DNA from: Neisseria sp.
GTDB lineage: Bacteria; Pseudomonadota; Gammaproteobacteria; Burkholderiales; Neisseriaceae
Length of the DNA: 32,341 bases
Direction: 5' to 3'
NCBI GenBank assembly: GCA_030528455.1
Contig: JAUMYW010000013.1
Span: 1-32,341, forward strand
In this document: positions 1 through 7,178 of the stretch, piece after piece
How positions within the stretch are numbered: position 1 is the stretch's first letter
Layout: each line of letters begins with the position of its first letter
Notes under the pieces: generated by a model
Told to the model about the DNA's origin: nothing
Databases searched by the model: none
The model's input: the letters and a program-made list of their open reading frames with translations, nothing else
Made by a program: the position numbers and the translations under genes

Positions 1-112
1 GCTGGATGGAGAACGATTCTGCTGCGGCCATATCCGGCTGGAAATAGCCTTGCGACTGCCAGTTTTGATAATGTTTGGCTTCGATTTCGGCGGGATTATA
101 TTTGTCTAACAT
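1..112 (-). CDS. valS: Valyl-tRNA synthetase, N-terminal fragment (cut by window start)
   Basis: Only the first 37 codons are inside the window. They begin MLDKYNPAEIEAKHYQNWQS and continue GYFQPDM, which matches the start of Neisseria ValS as I remember it. The enzyme charges tRNA-Val in the cytoplasm. The catalytic HIGH and KMSKS motifs lie beyond the edge. The ATG is at 112-110 on the minus strand. The gap to map upstream is 67 bp and holds an inverted DUS pair. Product confidence is good despite the short stretch, because class I synthetases of the Val type share this opening. Confidence 0.9.
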   Translation of the reverse strand, partial: MLDKYNPAEIEAKHYQNWQSQGYFQPDMAAAESFSIQ

Positions 113-160
113 GGTTTTATATGCGGATAAAAAGTCGAAAAATGCTGAATTATAACGCAA

Positions 161-180
161 AGGCCGTCTGCAGACGGCAT
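161..180. terminator. Overlapping inverted DUS pair after map
   Basis: The 16-bp perfect palindrome GCCGTCTGCAGACGGC sits at 163-178. It is two uptake sequences facing each other and sharing TGCA: AGGCCGTCTGCA on plus (161-172) and ATGCCGTCTGCA on minus (169-180). In RNA it can fold as a 6-bp stem with a TGCA loop. The last base of the minus copy (180) is also the last base of the map stop codon. No long T-run follows, so terminator strength is uncertain. Confidence 0.6.
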
Positions 181-956
181 CAGGGTCGGCCGGTGGCAGG
201 GCTGATAGTGAGGATTTCGCAGCCGTCTTCGGTTACCAGGACCTCATGCTCCCATTGGGCGGAGAGCGAACGGTCTTTGGTAACCACCGTCCAGCCGTCT
301 GCCAGAATCCGCAGATGGCGTTTGCCTTGGTTGATCATCGGCTCGATGGTGAAAATCATGCCGGGTTTCAATTTCATGCCTTGGCCTTTTTTGCCGTAGT
401 GCAGGATTTGCGGATCGCTGTGGAAGTTGCGGCCGATGCCGTGTCCGCAGAACTCCTGAACAACCGAATAGCCGGCGTTTTCGGCAACGGTTTGGCAGGC
501 GTGGCCGATGTCGCCCAAGGTTGCTCCCGGTTTGACGGCGGCGATGCCGGCCATCAGCGACTGGTGGGTAACATCGATCAGACGCTGCGCCTGCGGGCTG
601 ATCTTGCCGACGGCGAACATGCGGCTGGAATCGCCGTGGAAGCCGTCTTTTTTGATGGTAACGTCGATATTGAGGATGTCGCCTTCTTTGAGCGGTTTGT
701 CGTCGGGAATTCCGTGGCAGATGACGTGGTTCACCGAGGTGCAGCAGGATTTCGGGTAGGGCGGATTGCCGTAGTTTAGCGGCGCGGGATAGCCGCCCTG
801 TACGTTGACGTGGTAATCGTAAATCAGGCGGTCGATTTCGTTGGTGGTAACGCCGGGTTTGACGAATTGGCCGATGTAGTCGAGTGCTTCGGCGGCCAGG
901 CGGCCGAGTTCGCGCATTTTTTCGATTTCTTCGGCGGTGTGGATGATGACGGCCAT
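180..956 (-). CDS. map: Methionine aminopeptidase, type I
   Basis: Removes the initiator methionine from nascent proteins. The 258-residue protein has the type I MetAP metal-ligand set: D98 and D109 (in NIDVTIKKDGFHGDSS), H172 (GHGIGRNFH), E205 (TIEPM) and E236 (QWEHEV), plus substrate-contacting H81 (CHGIPDD). It lacks the N-terminal extension of eukaryotic forms. The ATG at 956 is chosen over an in-frame TTG at 974 because AAAGGA sits 8 bases upstream of the ATG. The gene lies 60 bp downstream of trpC on the same strand, with an overlapping DUS palindrome between them. The stop codon TGA is fused to a DUS (TGATGCCGTCTGCA). Confidence 0.97.
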   Translation of the reverse strand: MAVIIHTAEEIEKMRELGRLAAEALDYIGQFVKPGVTTNEIDRLIYDYHVNVQGGYPAPLNYGNPPYPKSCCTSVNHVICHGIPDDKPLKEGDILNIDVTIKKDGFHGDSSRMFAVGKISPQAQRLIDVTHQSLMAGIAAVKPGATLGDIGHACQTVAENAGYSVVQEFCGHGIGRNFHSDPQILHYGKKGQGMKLKPGMIFTIEPMINQGKRHLRILADGWTVVTKDRSLSAQWEHEVLVTEDGCEILTISPATGRP

Positions 957-992
957 AGTGCTGTCCTTTTTCAAAATTCGGTTGGCTGGTCG

Positions 993-1010
993 ATGCCGTC
1001 TGCAGACGGC
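993..1010. terminator. Overlapping inverted DUS pair between trpC and map
   Basis: ATGCCGTCTGCA on plus (993-1004) overlaps a minus-strand DUS core, giving GCCGTCTGCAGACGGC at 995-1010. It lies 6 bp past the trpC stop. The fold would be a 6-bp stem with a 4-base loop. It may attenuate read-through from trpC into map, or act only as an uptake sequence. Confidence 0.55.
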
Positions 1011-1016
1011 TCGGGA

Positions 1017-1799
1017 TTAGAAAAGTTTGCGTACTTCCGCTTCGATGTCGGCCGCACGCATAAAGGTTTCGCCGATCAGGAATGTGTGTACGCCGTGCGA
1101 ACGCATAAAGTCCGCGTCGGCTTTGTTGCGGATGCCGCTTTCGGTGATGACGGTTTTTCCTTCGAGCGCGGGCAGCAGGCGCAGCGTCTGTTCGAGACTG
1201 ACCTCAAACGTCCGCAGATTGCGGTTGTTCACGCCCCACAGCGGCGTGTTCAGATTGCGGCATTTTTCCAGTTCGCTTTCGTCATGCAGTTCCAGCAGAA
1301 CCGACATGCCCAATTCGTGTGCGGTGTTTTCAAAATGTTCCAAACGCGCCTGGTCGAGCGCGGCGGCAATCAGCAGAACGGCATCTGCGCCCCATGCGCG
1401 GGCTTGGTGGATTTGGTATTCGTCCACCATAAAGTCTTTGCGCAAAACCGGCAGCGCAACGGCTTCGCGTGCCTGGCGCAGATAATCGGGCGAACCTTGG
1501 AAATAGGGTTCGTCCGTCAGCACCGACAGACAGGCCGCGCCTGCGCGTTCGTAATCCGCCGCGTGGTCGGCAGGGCGGAAGTCGGCACGAATCAGACCCT
1601 TGCTCGGGCTGGCTTTTTTGATTTCGGCAATGATTGCAGGCAGATTTTGCGCGTGTTTGGCATGAATGGCGGCGGTAAAGCCGCGTGCAGACGGCATATC
1701 GGCAGCCATTGCTTTGATTTCGGCCAAAGGCAGGGCGGTTTGCGCCGCGCCGACTTCCAGCCGCTTGGTTGCCAGGATTTTTTCCAGAATATCGCTCAT
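1017..1799 (-). CDS. trpC: Indole-3-glycerol-phosphate synthase
   Basis: Closes the indole ring in tryptophan synthesis, converting CdRP to indole-3-glycerol phosphate. The 260-residue protein is a single TIM barrel with family motifs: [11 protein letters not shown] (about 58-68, with the catalytic Glu and Lys), [24 protein letters not shown] near 215 and LIGE near 240. It is monofunctional, not fused to TrpF. The ATG at 1799 opens MSDILEKIL; a longer in-frame ORF to 1862 starts inside a DUS and is unlikely. No other trp gene is adjacent. A minus-strand DUS (1686-1697) lies inside the coding sequence. Confidence 0.97.
   Translation of the reverse strand: MSDILEKILATKRLEVGAAQTALPLAEIKAMAADMPSARGFTAAIHAKHAQNLPAIIAEIKKASPSKGLIRADFRPADHAADYERAGAACLSVLTDEPYFQGSPDYLRQAREAVALPVLRKDFMVDEYQIHQARAWGADAVLLIAAALDQARLEHFENTAHELGMSVLLELHDESELEKCRNLNTPLWGVNNRNLRTFEVSLEQTLRLLPALEGKTVITESGIRNKADADFMRSHGVHTFLIGETFMRAADIEAEVRKLF
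1686..1697 (-). repeat. DUS inside trpC
   Basis: Exact ATGCCGTCTGCA on the minus strand, in the coding direction of trpC. Confidence 0.85.
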
Positions 1800-1839
1800 G
1801 ATGTGTCGGTTCGGAGGTTTGCGGGATAGAAAACCCGTT

Positions 1840-1848
1840 ATTATAACA
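1840..1848 (-). promoter_or_regulatory. Extended -10 promoter for trpC
   Basis: The minus strand reads TGTTATAAT (1848-1840), a perfect TATAAT with the TGn extension. No good -35 is seen. A DUS variant (TTGCCGTCTGCA on plus, 1850-1861) occupies the spacer region. Transcription would start near 1833, about 34 bases before the trpC ATG. Confidence 0.5.
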
Positions 1849-1951
1849 CTTGCCGTCTGCAACTTCGCGGCGATTGTGCCGCTGTTTTGGAAACGGCGAC
1901 CGACACGGATTTTGCAGAAACTTCGTTTTGGTTTCGCAGAAAGCGGTGCTT

Positions 1952-1963
1952 TTCAGACGGCCT
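1952..1963 (-). repeat. AG-type DUS
   Basis: Exact AGGCCGTCTGAA on the minus strand, isolated in the gene-free stretch. Confidence 0.8.
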
Positions 1964-2093
1964 CCGATTGGACGGTGTTTATGCGGAAAAGGCTTGATAT
2001 GCCAAAGAAATCAATTGCTGCAATTCCTTGTTGTCCGGAAGCAGACTGAGAAGGATTCTGTTCAGAAGGATAGTGTTCGGAGGGCAGGAAAAT

Positions 2094-2150
2094 GCCGTCT
2101 GAAAAACCGTGTTGCGATTGAAGTTTGCGGTATACGGTTTTTCAGACGGC
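2094..2150. terminator. Long DUS hairpin downstream of the darP operon
   Basis: Perfect 17-bp inverted repeat: left arm GCCGTCTGAAAAACCGT (2094-2110), right arm its complement (2134-2150), loop 23 bases. The left arm belongs to an ATGCCGTCTGAA (2092-2103) and the right arm to an AGGCCGTCTGAA on minus (2152-2141). It begins 14 bp after the DUF2750 stop on the minus strand and is followed there by a short T-run. The stem is longer than uptake function needs. Confidence 0.7.
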
Positions 2151-2164
2151 CTGTGCGGACGGTT

Positions 2165-2632
2165 TTAATGCAGATGGCTCTGCCCGCTCATTTCGCGTTC
2201 CCATTGGATGCGGTAGGCCGTCAGTTCGTCATGCTGCGGCAGGCGGATGTTTTGCTGTTCGGCGGCATCGAGCAGGTCGGCCAGCACTTCGGCAGGTTCG
2301 ATTTCGAGACCGTAGAGCTGTTCGTCAAAATCAACGCCGACCAGTGCGGCTTCCTGATCCAGTCCGATAAGCCAGTCTTCCATGAAAATATCGAGCGGAA
2401 TGCTGCCGATAACGTAGTCCGCCCACTCTTCGCGGCGGCAGGCTTCGGCTGCTGCACCGTCTTGCCAGAAGCAGTAAACGGGCACGGGTTCTCCGGTGTC
2501 GTCGTCGTAATAGGCGGACGGGCATTCGGCGATTTCTTCGCCGTCTGCCGGACCGAGCGTGTACACGGTGCGGGTGGCGATCAGGGTGCGGATAAATTGA
2601 TTGTAGGCTTCGTCTTCGGGATGCGGGAACAT
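2165..2632 (-). CDS. DUF2750 domain protein
   Basis: A 155-residue acidic soluble protein with no signal peptide or membrane segment. The layout fits the DUF2750 family: a central stretch with a conserved Trp (EEWADYVIGSIPLDIFMEDWLIGL, split here as EEWADYVIG then SIPLDIFMEDWL) followed by VGVDFDEQLYGLEIEPAEVLADL. The family has no established function. Its ATG shares one base with the darP stop (TAATG), so it is probably translated by coupling from darP. A strong hairpin follows the stop. Family assignment rests on recall of the pattern. Confidence 0.75.
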   Translation of the reverse strand: MFPHPEDEAYNQFIRTLIATRTVYTLGPADGEEIAECPSAYYDDDTGEPVPVYCFWQDGAAAEACRREEWADYVIGSIPLDIFMEDWLIGLDQEAALVGVDFDEQLYGLEIEPAEVLADLLDAAEQQNIRLPQHDELTAYRIQWEREMSGQSHLH

Positions 2633-3159
2633 TATGCTTCGTCCTCGTCGGTTTGGCCGTCTGCAGCTTCGCCGCCCATTACGGCTTTGATTGCCTGATA
2701 CAGGGCGCGGAAGTTTTTCGGCGGTTTGTTCTGTTCTTTTTCTTTGCGGGTGTTGCGGATGAGGGTGCGCAGTTGGCCGATGTCGGCGTGCGGGTGGTCG
2801 GCGACGAAGGCGGTCAGCGCGTCATCGTTTGCCAGCAGGCGTTCGCGGGCTTGTTCGACCCGTTGCAGAAAGGCGTTGTGCGCGCTGTTTTCGCCTTTCA
2901 GACGGGCGAGAAAGTCGCGTATCGGCTGCGGGTCGGTGTCGCGCATCAGGCGGCCGATGTATTGGGTTTGGCGTTTGGTCGCGCCGTTGGAGGTGATTTT
3001 TTTGTATTCGCGCACGGCTTCGTACAGGTCTTCGGGCAGGCCGATTTTTTTCAGGGTTTCGTTCGACAGCTTGGTCAGTTCCATGCCCAAATCCTGCAAT
3101 TCGTTCATGCGTTTTTTCATTTGGGTTTTGCTTACCCATTCTTCGTTTTGTTCGCTCAT
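2632..3159 (-). CDS. darP: DarP/YjgA family ribosome biogenesis factor (DUF615)
   Basis: A 175-residue basic helical protein of the YjgA family. In E. coli this protein associates with 50S precursors and aids late large-subunit assembly. Family features are the N-terminal WVSKTQMKKRMNELQDLG, the segment LPEDLYEAVREYKKITSNGATKRQTQYIGRLMR (in two parts: LPEDLYEAVREYKKI and KRQTQYIGRLMR), and the C-terminal FRALYQAIKAVM. The length equals the family norm. It is first in a two-gene operon with the DUF2750 gene (one-base overlap). The C-terminal tail is acidic (GQTDEDEA). It is divergent from pmbA, as often seen in proteobacteria. Confidence 0.92.
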   Translation of the reverse strand: MSEQNEEWVSKTQMKKRMNELQDLGMELTKLSNETLKKIGLPEDLYEAVREYKKITSNGATKRQTQYIGRLMRDTDPQPIRDFLARLKGENSAHNAFLQRVEQARERLLANDDALTAFVADHPHADIGQLRTLIRNTRKEKEQNKPPKNFRALYQAIKAVMGGEAADGQTDEDEA

Positions 3160-3186
3160 AATCGCTACTCTTTTGTTAATCGGTGC

Positions 3187-3236
3187 ATTTTAGCACAGCT
3201 ATCCGGCTAAACAGGCTGCCGGAAAGTCGGTAAAAT
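3187..3236. promoter_or_regulatory. Divergent promoter region, darP / pmbA
   Basis: On plus, TAAACA (3208-3213), a 17-base spacer and TAAAAT (3231-3236) could drive pmbA. On minus, TAAAAT (3192-3187) could drive darP, but its -35 is poor. The two overlap face to face. Assigned by eye only. Confidence 0.35.
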
Positions 3237-3263
3237 GCGCGGCAAAGCCGATTGTGCGCGGCA

Positions 3264-3275
3264 GGCCGTCTGCAG
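3264..3275 (+). repeat. DUS variant in the pmbA leader
   Basis: AGGCCGTCTGCA, combining the AG start with the GCA end. Lies 28 bp before the pmbA ATG. Confidence 0.7.
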
Positions 3276-3302
3276 CCGGCCGCGTTGTTTACAGGAAAAT
3301 TT

Positions 3303-4631
3303 ATGTTCAATCATTCTTCTACCCAACTGATGGAGCTGTGCGCCCAAACGCTGGATATTGCCAAACAACAGGGGGCGACGGCTGCCGAGGCCGATTTGAG
3401 CGAATCTCTGGGCCAGAGCGTGCAGGTGCGTTTGCAGGACATCGAACAAATCGAGCATCAGCAGGACAAATCGCTGGACGTTACCGTGTATGTCGGCAGG
3501 CGCAAGGGCCGTGCCAGCACCTCCGATTTGTCGCCGGCGGCTTTGGAGGCGACGGTTCGTGCGGCCTTGGATATTGCGCGCTATACGGCGGAAGACGAGT
3601 GTTCCGGCTTGGCTGATGAGGAAGAAATGGCCGTTCGGTTCGGGGATTTGGACAAATACCACGAATGGGATCTGTCGGCGGCGGAAGCAGCCGAGTCGGC
3701 CAAACGCTGCGAAGCGGCCGCGCTTGACAGCGATGTGCGTATCTGCAATTCGGAAGGTGCGGAAGTGCATACCGGCCATTATCAGTTTGTGTACGGCAAC
3801 AGCCACGGCTTTTTGCAGCACCAGCAGGGCACGCGCCACAGTATTTCGTGCAGCGTGGTGGCCGAAGATGCAGACGGCATGCAGCGCGATTATTGGTACG
3901 ATCTTGCCCGTTCGCGCGAAGAGTTGGACAGTCCCGAGGTTGTCGGACAAACCGCTGCCGCGCGTACCGTACGCCGTCTGCAAGCACGCAGCGTGCCGAT
4001 CGGCAGCTATCCCGTCATTTTTGACAACACCGTTTCCGGCGGCTTAATCGGCCATATTGTCGGCGGTTTGAGCGGCACTTCGCTGTACCGCGAAAGCAGC
4101 TTCCTGTTGGGCAGTTTGGGCAAACAGATTCTGCCCGATTTCCTCAGCCTGCGCGAAGAACCGCACATTCCGCGTGCTTGGGGCAGTTCGTATTTCGATG
4201 CCGAAGGTGTGGCGACCGAACCGCGCTTTGTGATTGAAAACGGCATTGTGCAGGGTTATTTCCTGTCGTCTTACAGCGCGAGGAAGTTGGGCATGAAAAC
4301 CACCGCTAACGCGGGCGGCGCACACAATCTGCTGCTCAACAGCACCTGTGCTGCGCAGGCGGACTTGCTCAAACAGATGGGAACAGGCCTTTTGGTAACC
4401 GAACTGATGGGGCAGGGCGTGAATATGCTGACGGGCGACTATTCGCGCGGTGCGGCCGGTTTTTGGGTGGAAAACGGTGTGATTCAGTATCCGGTGGAAG
4501 AAATCACGATTGCCGGCCGATTGCAGGATATGCTGCTGGACATTCAAGGCGTGGCTGATGACGCACTGCGCCGCGCTTCGCACAAGGTCGGTTCGATTTT
4601 AATCGGCAGAATGATGGTGGCGGGACAATAG
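3303..4631 (+). CDS. pmbA: Metalloprotease subunit PmbA/TldE
   Basis: A 442-residue TldD/PmbA family protein. With TldD it forms a heteromeric zinc protease that in E. coli matures microcin B17 and degrades CcdA. PmbA itself lacks the metal-binding HExxxH of TldD, and none is visible here. Family landmarks are GATAAEADLSES near the start, VTVYVGRRKGRASTSDLS, the central PVIFDNTVSGGLIGHIVGGLSG, NAGGAHNLLL, LMGQGVNMLTGDYSRGAAGFWV, and the C-terminal SILIGRMMVAGQ. The ATG at 3303 is preceded by AGGAAA; an upstream GC-rich extension of the ORF contains a DUS and is untranslated. tldD is not nearby. Confidence 0.95.
   Translation: MFNHSSTQLMELCAQTLDIAKQQGATAAEADLSESLGQSVQVRLQDIEQIEHQQDKSLDVTVYVGRRKGRASTSDLSPAALEATVRAALDIARYTAEDECSGLADEEEMAVRFGDLDKYHEWDLSAAEAAESAKRCEAAALDSDVRICNSEGAEVHTGHYQFVYGNSHGFLQHQQGTRHSISCSVVAEDADGMQRDYWYDLARSREELDSPEVVGQTAAARTVRRLQARSVPIGSYPVIFDNTVSGGLIGHIVGGLSGTSLYRESSFLLGSLGKQILPDFLSLREEPHIPRAWGSSYFDAEGVATEPRFVIENGIVQGYFLSSYSARKLGMKTTANAGGAHNLLLNSTCAAQADLLKQMGTGLLVTELMGQGVNMLTGDYSRGAAGFWVENGVIQYPVEEITIAGRLQDMLLDIQGVADDALRRASHKVGSILIGRMMVAGQ
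3869..3880 (-). repeat. DUS inside pmbA
   Basis: Exact ATGCCGTCTGCA on the minus strand. Read in the pmbA frame it contributes to the peptide DADGM. Confidence 0.85.
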
Positions 4632-4651
4632 GCTGTTGTCTGCCGGATAAA

Positions 4652-4689
4652 AATATGCCGTCTGCAGCTTGGTGTGCAGACGGCATATT
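4652..4689. terminator. Bidirectional terminator between pmbA and glmU
   Basis: Perfect 15-bp stem AATATGCCGTCTGCA (4652-4666) and its complement (4675-4689), loop of 8 bases. The stem is two convergent ATGCCGTCTGCA sequences extended by AAT/ATT. It lies between the convergent genes pmbA and glmU and is suited to stop transcription from both sides. Confidence 0.85.
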
Positions 4690-4700
4690 GGTTTTACGGT

Positions 4701-6068
4701 TTAGGTTTTTGCCGGTTTTTCGGGGCGGACCCAGCCGTCTATGGTGGTTTGTCGGGCGCGGGCAAGGGAGAGTTTGCCTGCCTGACAGTTTTTGGTAATC
4801 ACGCTGCCTGCGCCGGTGGTGGCTTTGTCGCCGACGCTGACCGGTGCGACCAGAACGGTGTTCGAGCCGATGCGGACTTCGTCGCCGATGATGGTGCGGT
4901 ACTTGTTCACGCCGTCGTAGTTGGCGGTAATCGTGCCTGCGCCGATATTGGTTTTGCGGCCGATTTCGGCATCGCCGATGTAGCTCAGATGATTGGCTTT
5001 GCTGCCTTTGCCCAGCACGGCGTTTTTCACTTCGACGAAGTTGCCGATATGCACTTCGGCATCGAGTTTGGCGTTGGGGCGCAAACGGGCGAACGGGCCG
5101 ATGCGGGCATCTTCGCCGACTTCGCAGCCTTCGAGGTGCGAGAAGGGGGCGATTTGGGTGCCGGAAGCGATTTTGGCGTTTTTAATCACGCAGTTGGCGC
5201 CGATTTCTACGTCGTCGCCCAGTTCGACATCGCCTTCCATCACCACGTTTACGTCGATCACGACATCTTGGCCGTGTTGCAGACGGCCTCTCAAATCGAA
5301 GCGGGCGGGGTCGCGCAGGGTAACGCCGGCTTTGAGCAAGGCTTGCGCCTGATTGTGTTGGAAAATGCGTTCCAATTCGGCCAGTTGGACTTTGTTGTTT
5401 ACGCCGGCGGCCAAGTAAGAGGCGGAAACCTGCACGGGATGTACGGCGATGCCGTCTGAATTGGCCAGTGTAATCAGGTCGGTTAAGTAGTATTCGCCTT
5501 GGGCGTTGTTGCTTTGCAGAGCGTTCAGCCATCCTTCGAGCTTGGCGTTGGGCAGCACTAGTATGCCGGTATTGATTTCTTTCACGGCTTTTTGGGCGGC
5601 ATCGGCATCTTTTTCTTCGACAATTGCCACTACTTTGCCGTTTTCCCGAATGATGCGGCCGTAGCCTGCCGGATTGTCCGAAATGTCGGTCAGCAGGCCG
5701 ACTTCTTTCCCGGCGGCTTCGAGCAGTTTGTGCAGGGTGTCGGCATCGGTCAGCGGCACATCGCCGTAAAGTACGAGAGTGCGGCCTTCTTTGGGCAGGT
5801 GCGGCAAGGCTGTTTTGACGGCGTGGCCGGTGCCGAGCTGTTCGGTTTGTTCCACCCAGTTTACATCGGCTTTGATACGTTCGCGCACGGCTTCTCTGCC
5901 GTGTCCGACTACCACGCTGATGCTGTCGGGATTCAGGCTTTGTGCGGTTTCGATAACGCGTTGAACCATCGGTTTGCCGCCGATTTCGTGCAACACTTTG
6001 GGCAGCTTGGAATACATGCGCGTGCCTTTGCCTGCCGCCAGAATCACAATATGCAGATTGTCCGCCAC
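4701..6068 (-). CDS. glmU: Bifunctional GlmU: GlcN-1-P acetyltransferase / GlcNAc-1-P uridyltransferase
   Basis: Makes UDP-GlcNAc for peptidoglycan and lipooligosaccharide in two steps. The 455-residue protein has the N-terminal uridyltransferase domain with [15 protein letters not shown] (10-24), [10 protein letters not shown] and LVLYGDVPL, then the left-handed beta-helix acetyltransferase domain from about 250 with many hexapeptide repeats ([26 protein letters not shown]), the catalytic region [20 protein letters not shown] (as two blocks) and [11 protein letters not shown]. The start is taken as GTG at 6068 because GAGGAG lies 6 bases upstream. The track-length ATG-less extension to 6098 would run through that ribosome site. 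It is 20 bp downstream of a small lipoprotein gene on the same strand. An ATGCCGTCTGAA (5449-5460) is inside the gene. Confidence 0.97.
   Translation of the reverse strand: MADNLHIVILAAGKGTRMYSKLPKVLHEIGGKPMVQRVIETAQSLNPDSISVVVGHGREAVRERIKADVNWVEQTEQLGTGHAVKTALPHLPKEGRTLVLYGDVPLTDADTLHKLLEAAGKEVGLLTDISDNPAGYGRIIRENGKVVAIVEEKDADAAQKAVKEINTGILVLPNAKLEGWLNALQSNNAQGEYYLTDLITLANSDGIAVHPVQVSASYLAAGVNNKVQLAELERIFQHNQAQALLKAGVTLRDPARFDLRGRLQHGQDVVIDVNVVMEGDVELGDDVEIGANCVIKNAKIASGTQIAPFSHLEGCEVGEDARIGPFARLRPNAKLDAEVHIGNFVEVKNAVLGKGSKANHLSYIGDAEIGRKTNIGAGTITANYDGVNKYRTIIGDEVRIGSNTVLVAPVSVGDKATTGAGSVITKNCQAGKLSLARARQTTIDGWVRPEKPAKT
5449..5460 (+). repeat. Canonical AT-DUS inside glmU
   Basis: Exact ATGCCGTCTGAA, one of only about four in the window. 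Confidence 0.85.
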
Positions 6069-6088
6069 GGTTTGCTCCTCAAACGGTT

Positions 6089-6334
6089 TTATTGCCAATG
6101 TACGCCGCGCACGGCTTTTTCTTCCGCTTTCTGCTGCTGCGGTTTCAAAACGTGCTGTTCGGGACGGAAGCGGTTGTTTTTCATATTGTGCGAATAGGTG
6201 CCGTCTTCATAAACCACGCGCGTGCCGGCTTCGTATTTTGGGCGCAGCGAAGTTTTGCCTTCGGCGGTTGTGTAGGTTTCCAAAGCGCAGCCGGACAATG
6301 CAGCCCATGCTGCCAAACCAATCATCAGTCGCAT
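6089..6334 (-). CDS. Small lipoprotein, unknown function
   Basis: An 81-residue precursor with a lipoprotein signal: [16 protein letters not shown], lipobox LSGC with the modified Cys at 16. The mature part is about 65 residues, hydrophilic and basic ([20 protein letters not shown], then [20 protein letters not shown]). I do not recognise a domain. The ATG at 6334 has AAAGGA 6 bases upstream. It lies directly before glmU, so the two are probably co-transcribed. Envelope location is inferred from the lipobox. Confidence 0.85.
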   Translation of the reverse strand: MRLMIGLAAWAALSGCALETYTTAEGKTSLRPKYEAGTRVVYEDGTYSHNMKNNRFRPEQHVLKPQQQKAEEKAVRGVHWQ

Positions 6335-6440
6335 GACGTTTCCTTTTTTGAAAGTGGATTGCCGAATAATGCAAACCGCTTATTCTAACGGATTTGCCGC
6401 CCTTGTGCTTGATGCCTTGTTTGCTGGTCTGGCGGTGGTT

Positions 6441-6452
6441 TGCAGACGGCAT
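6441..6452 (-). repeat. DUS fused to the stop codon of the HAD gene
   Basis: Exact ATGCCGTCTGCA on minus. Its first A is the last base of the TGA stop of the gene at 6452-7108. Confidence 0.85.
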
Positions 6453-7108
6453 CAGTCTGCTGTCAAGCTGCGTCGCTCTGCCCAGGCGTACAATTCGGCC
6501 ATGTTTCGGGCGGTGCCGTCTGCAAACGGCAGTTCGTGTGCCTGCGGGCCGAACAGGACGGTAGTCATACCCAGTTGTTTGGCTGTGTGCAGATTGCCTG
6601 CGCTGTCGTCCACCAAAATGCACTGTTCGGGCGGTACGTCAAGCTGTTTGCAGACGGCATGATAGGCTTCGGACTGGGGTTTGCAGGCAAAATCCAAGTC
6701 GTCCGTGCCGAACAGTGCTTCAAAGGTTTCCGACAAACCCAACCCGCCGATCAGTGTACGTACGTAAAACCCAGGTCCGTTGGAAAACACGGCTTTGCGG
6801 CCGTGCAGACGGCTTAACAGCGTTGCGGTACCGGCTTCGGGCACCAGTTTCGGCAGGATTTCGTCCATCGGGTGGCTGAACGCGAGAAAATCGCGCAGGC
6901 TGATTTCGGGGTGGTGCAGGCGCAAACCGGTCAAAGTGGCACCGTATTCGTGCCAGTAATGCGCGCGCAGACGGTCGGCTTCCGCTTCGCCGATGTGCAA
7001 ACGCCGTTGCAGAAAGACCGTCATGCGGCGGTTGATCAGGTAAAAAATACCTTTGTCGGCGCGGTGCAGGGTATTGTCCAAATCAAACAGCCAAATTGAT
7101 GTTTTCAT
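6452..7108 (-). CDS. HAD-family hydrolase, probable pyrimidine 5'-nucleotidase
   Basis: A 218-residue HAD-superfamily phosphatase. Motif I is FDLDNTLH (8-15, nucleophile D9 and acid D11), motif II is VFSNGP near 108, the motif III Lys is in FACKPQSEAY near 143, and motif IV is LVDDSAGN near 166. The long helical cap after motif I (RADKGIFYLINRRMTVFLQ) and the overall pattern fit the SDT1/pyrimidine 5'-nucleotidase group, which dephosphorylates UMP and CMP. The exact substrate cannot be read from sequence. It is divergent from thiB, with 70 bp between the starts. A DUS also lies within the gene (6649-6660). Confidence 0.88.
   Translation of the reverse strand: MKTSIWLFDLDNTLHRADKGIFYLINRRMTVFLQRRLHIGEAEADRLRAHYWHEYGATLTGLRLHHPEISLRDFLAFSHPMDEILPKLVPEAGTATLLSRLHGRKAVFSNGPGFYVRTLIGGLGLSETFEALFGTDDLDFACKPQSEAYHAVCKQLDVPPEQCILVDDSAGNLHTAKQLGMTTVLFGPQAHELPFADGTARNMAELYAWAERRSLTAD
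6649..6660 (-). repeat. DUS inside the HAD gene
   Basis: Exact ATGCCGTCTGCA on the coding (minus) strand. Confidence 0.85.
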
Positions 7109-7135
7109 TCAAATCTTTATTCATTAATCGCTTTT

Positions 7136-7144
7136 TGCTATGAT
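7136..7144 (+). promoter_or_regulatory. Extended -10 promoter for thiB
   Basis: TGCTATGAT: TGn followed by TATGAT (7139-7144). The -35 candidate TTTATT (7116-7121) is weak. It lies 34 bp before the thiB ATG. There is no room for a TPP riboswitch in the leader. Confidence 0.5.
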
Positions 7145-7178
7145 ACGCTGTTTTAACGGAATTTGTCGGAATTTAACC

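Larger units (their letters stand above)
1800..2164. other. Gene-free stretch between trpC and the DUF2750 gene
   Basis: About 365 bp. It holds the trpC promoter, single uptake sequences (1850-1861, 1952-1963) and the long hairpin at 2094-2150. Between 1864 and 2090 I see no credible gene on either strand. The plus-strand open frames crossing it have no recognisable product and run antisense into the DUF2750 gene. It could be a decayed gene or intergenic filler. Confidence 0.5.

Noticed and set aside
1850-2698. 282-codon plus-strand frame over the gene-free stretch
   Set aside because: Starts in a DUS, runs antisense to two real genes, and resembles no known protein.
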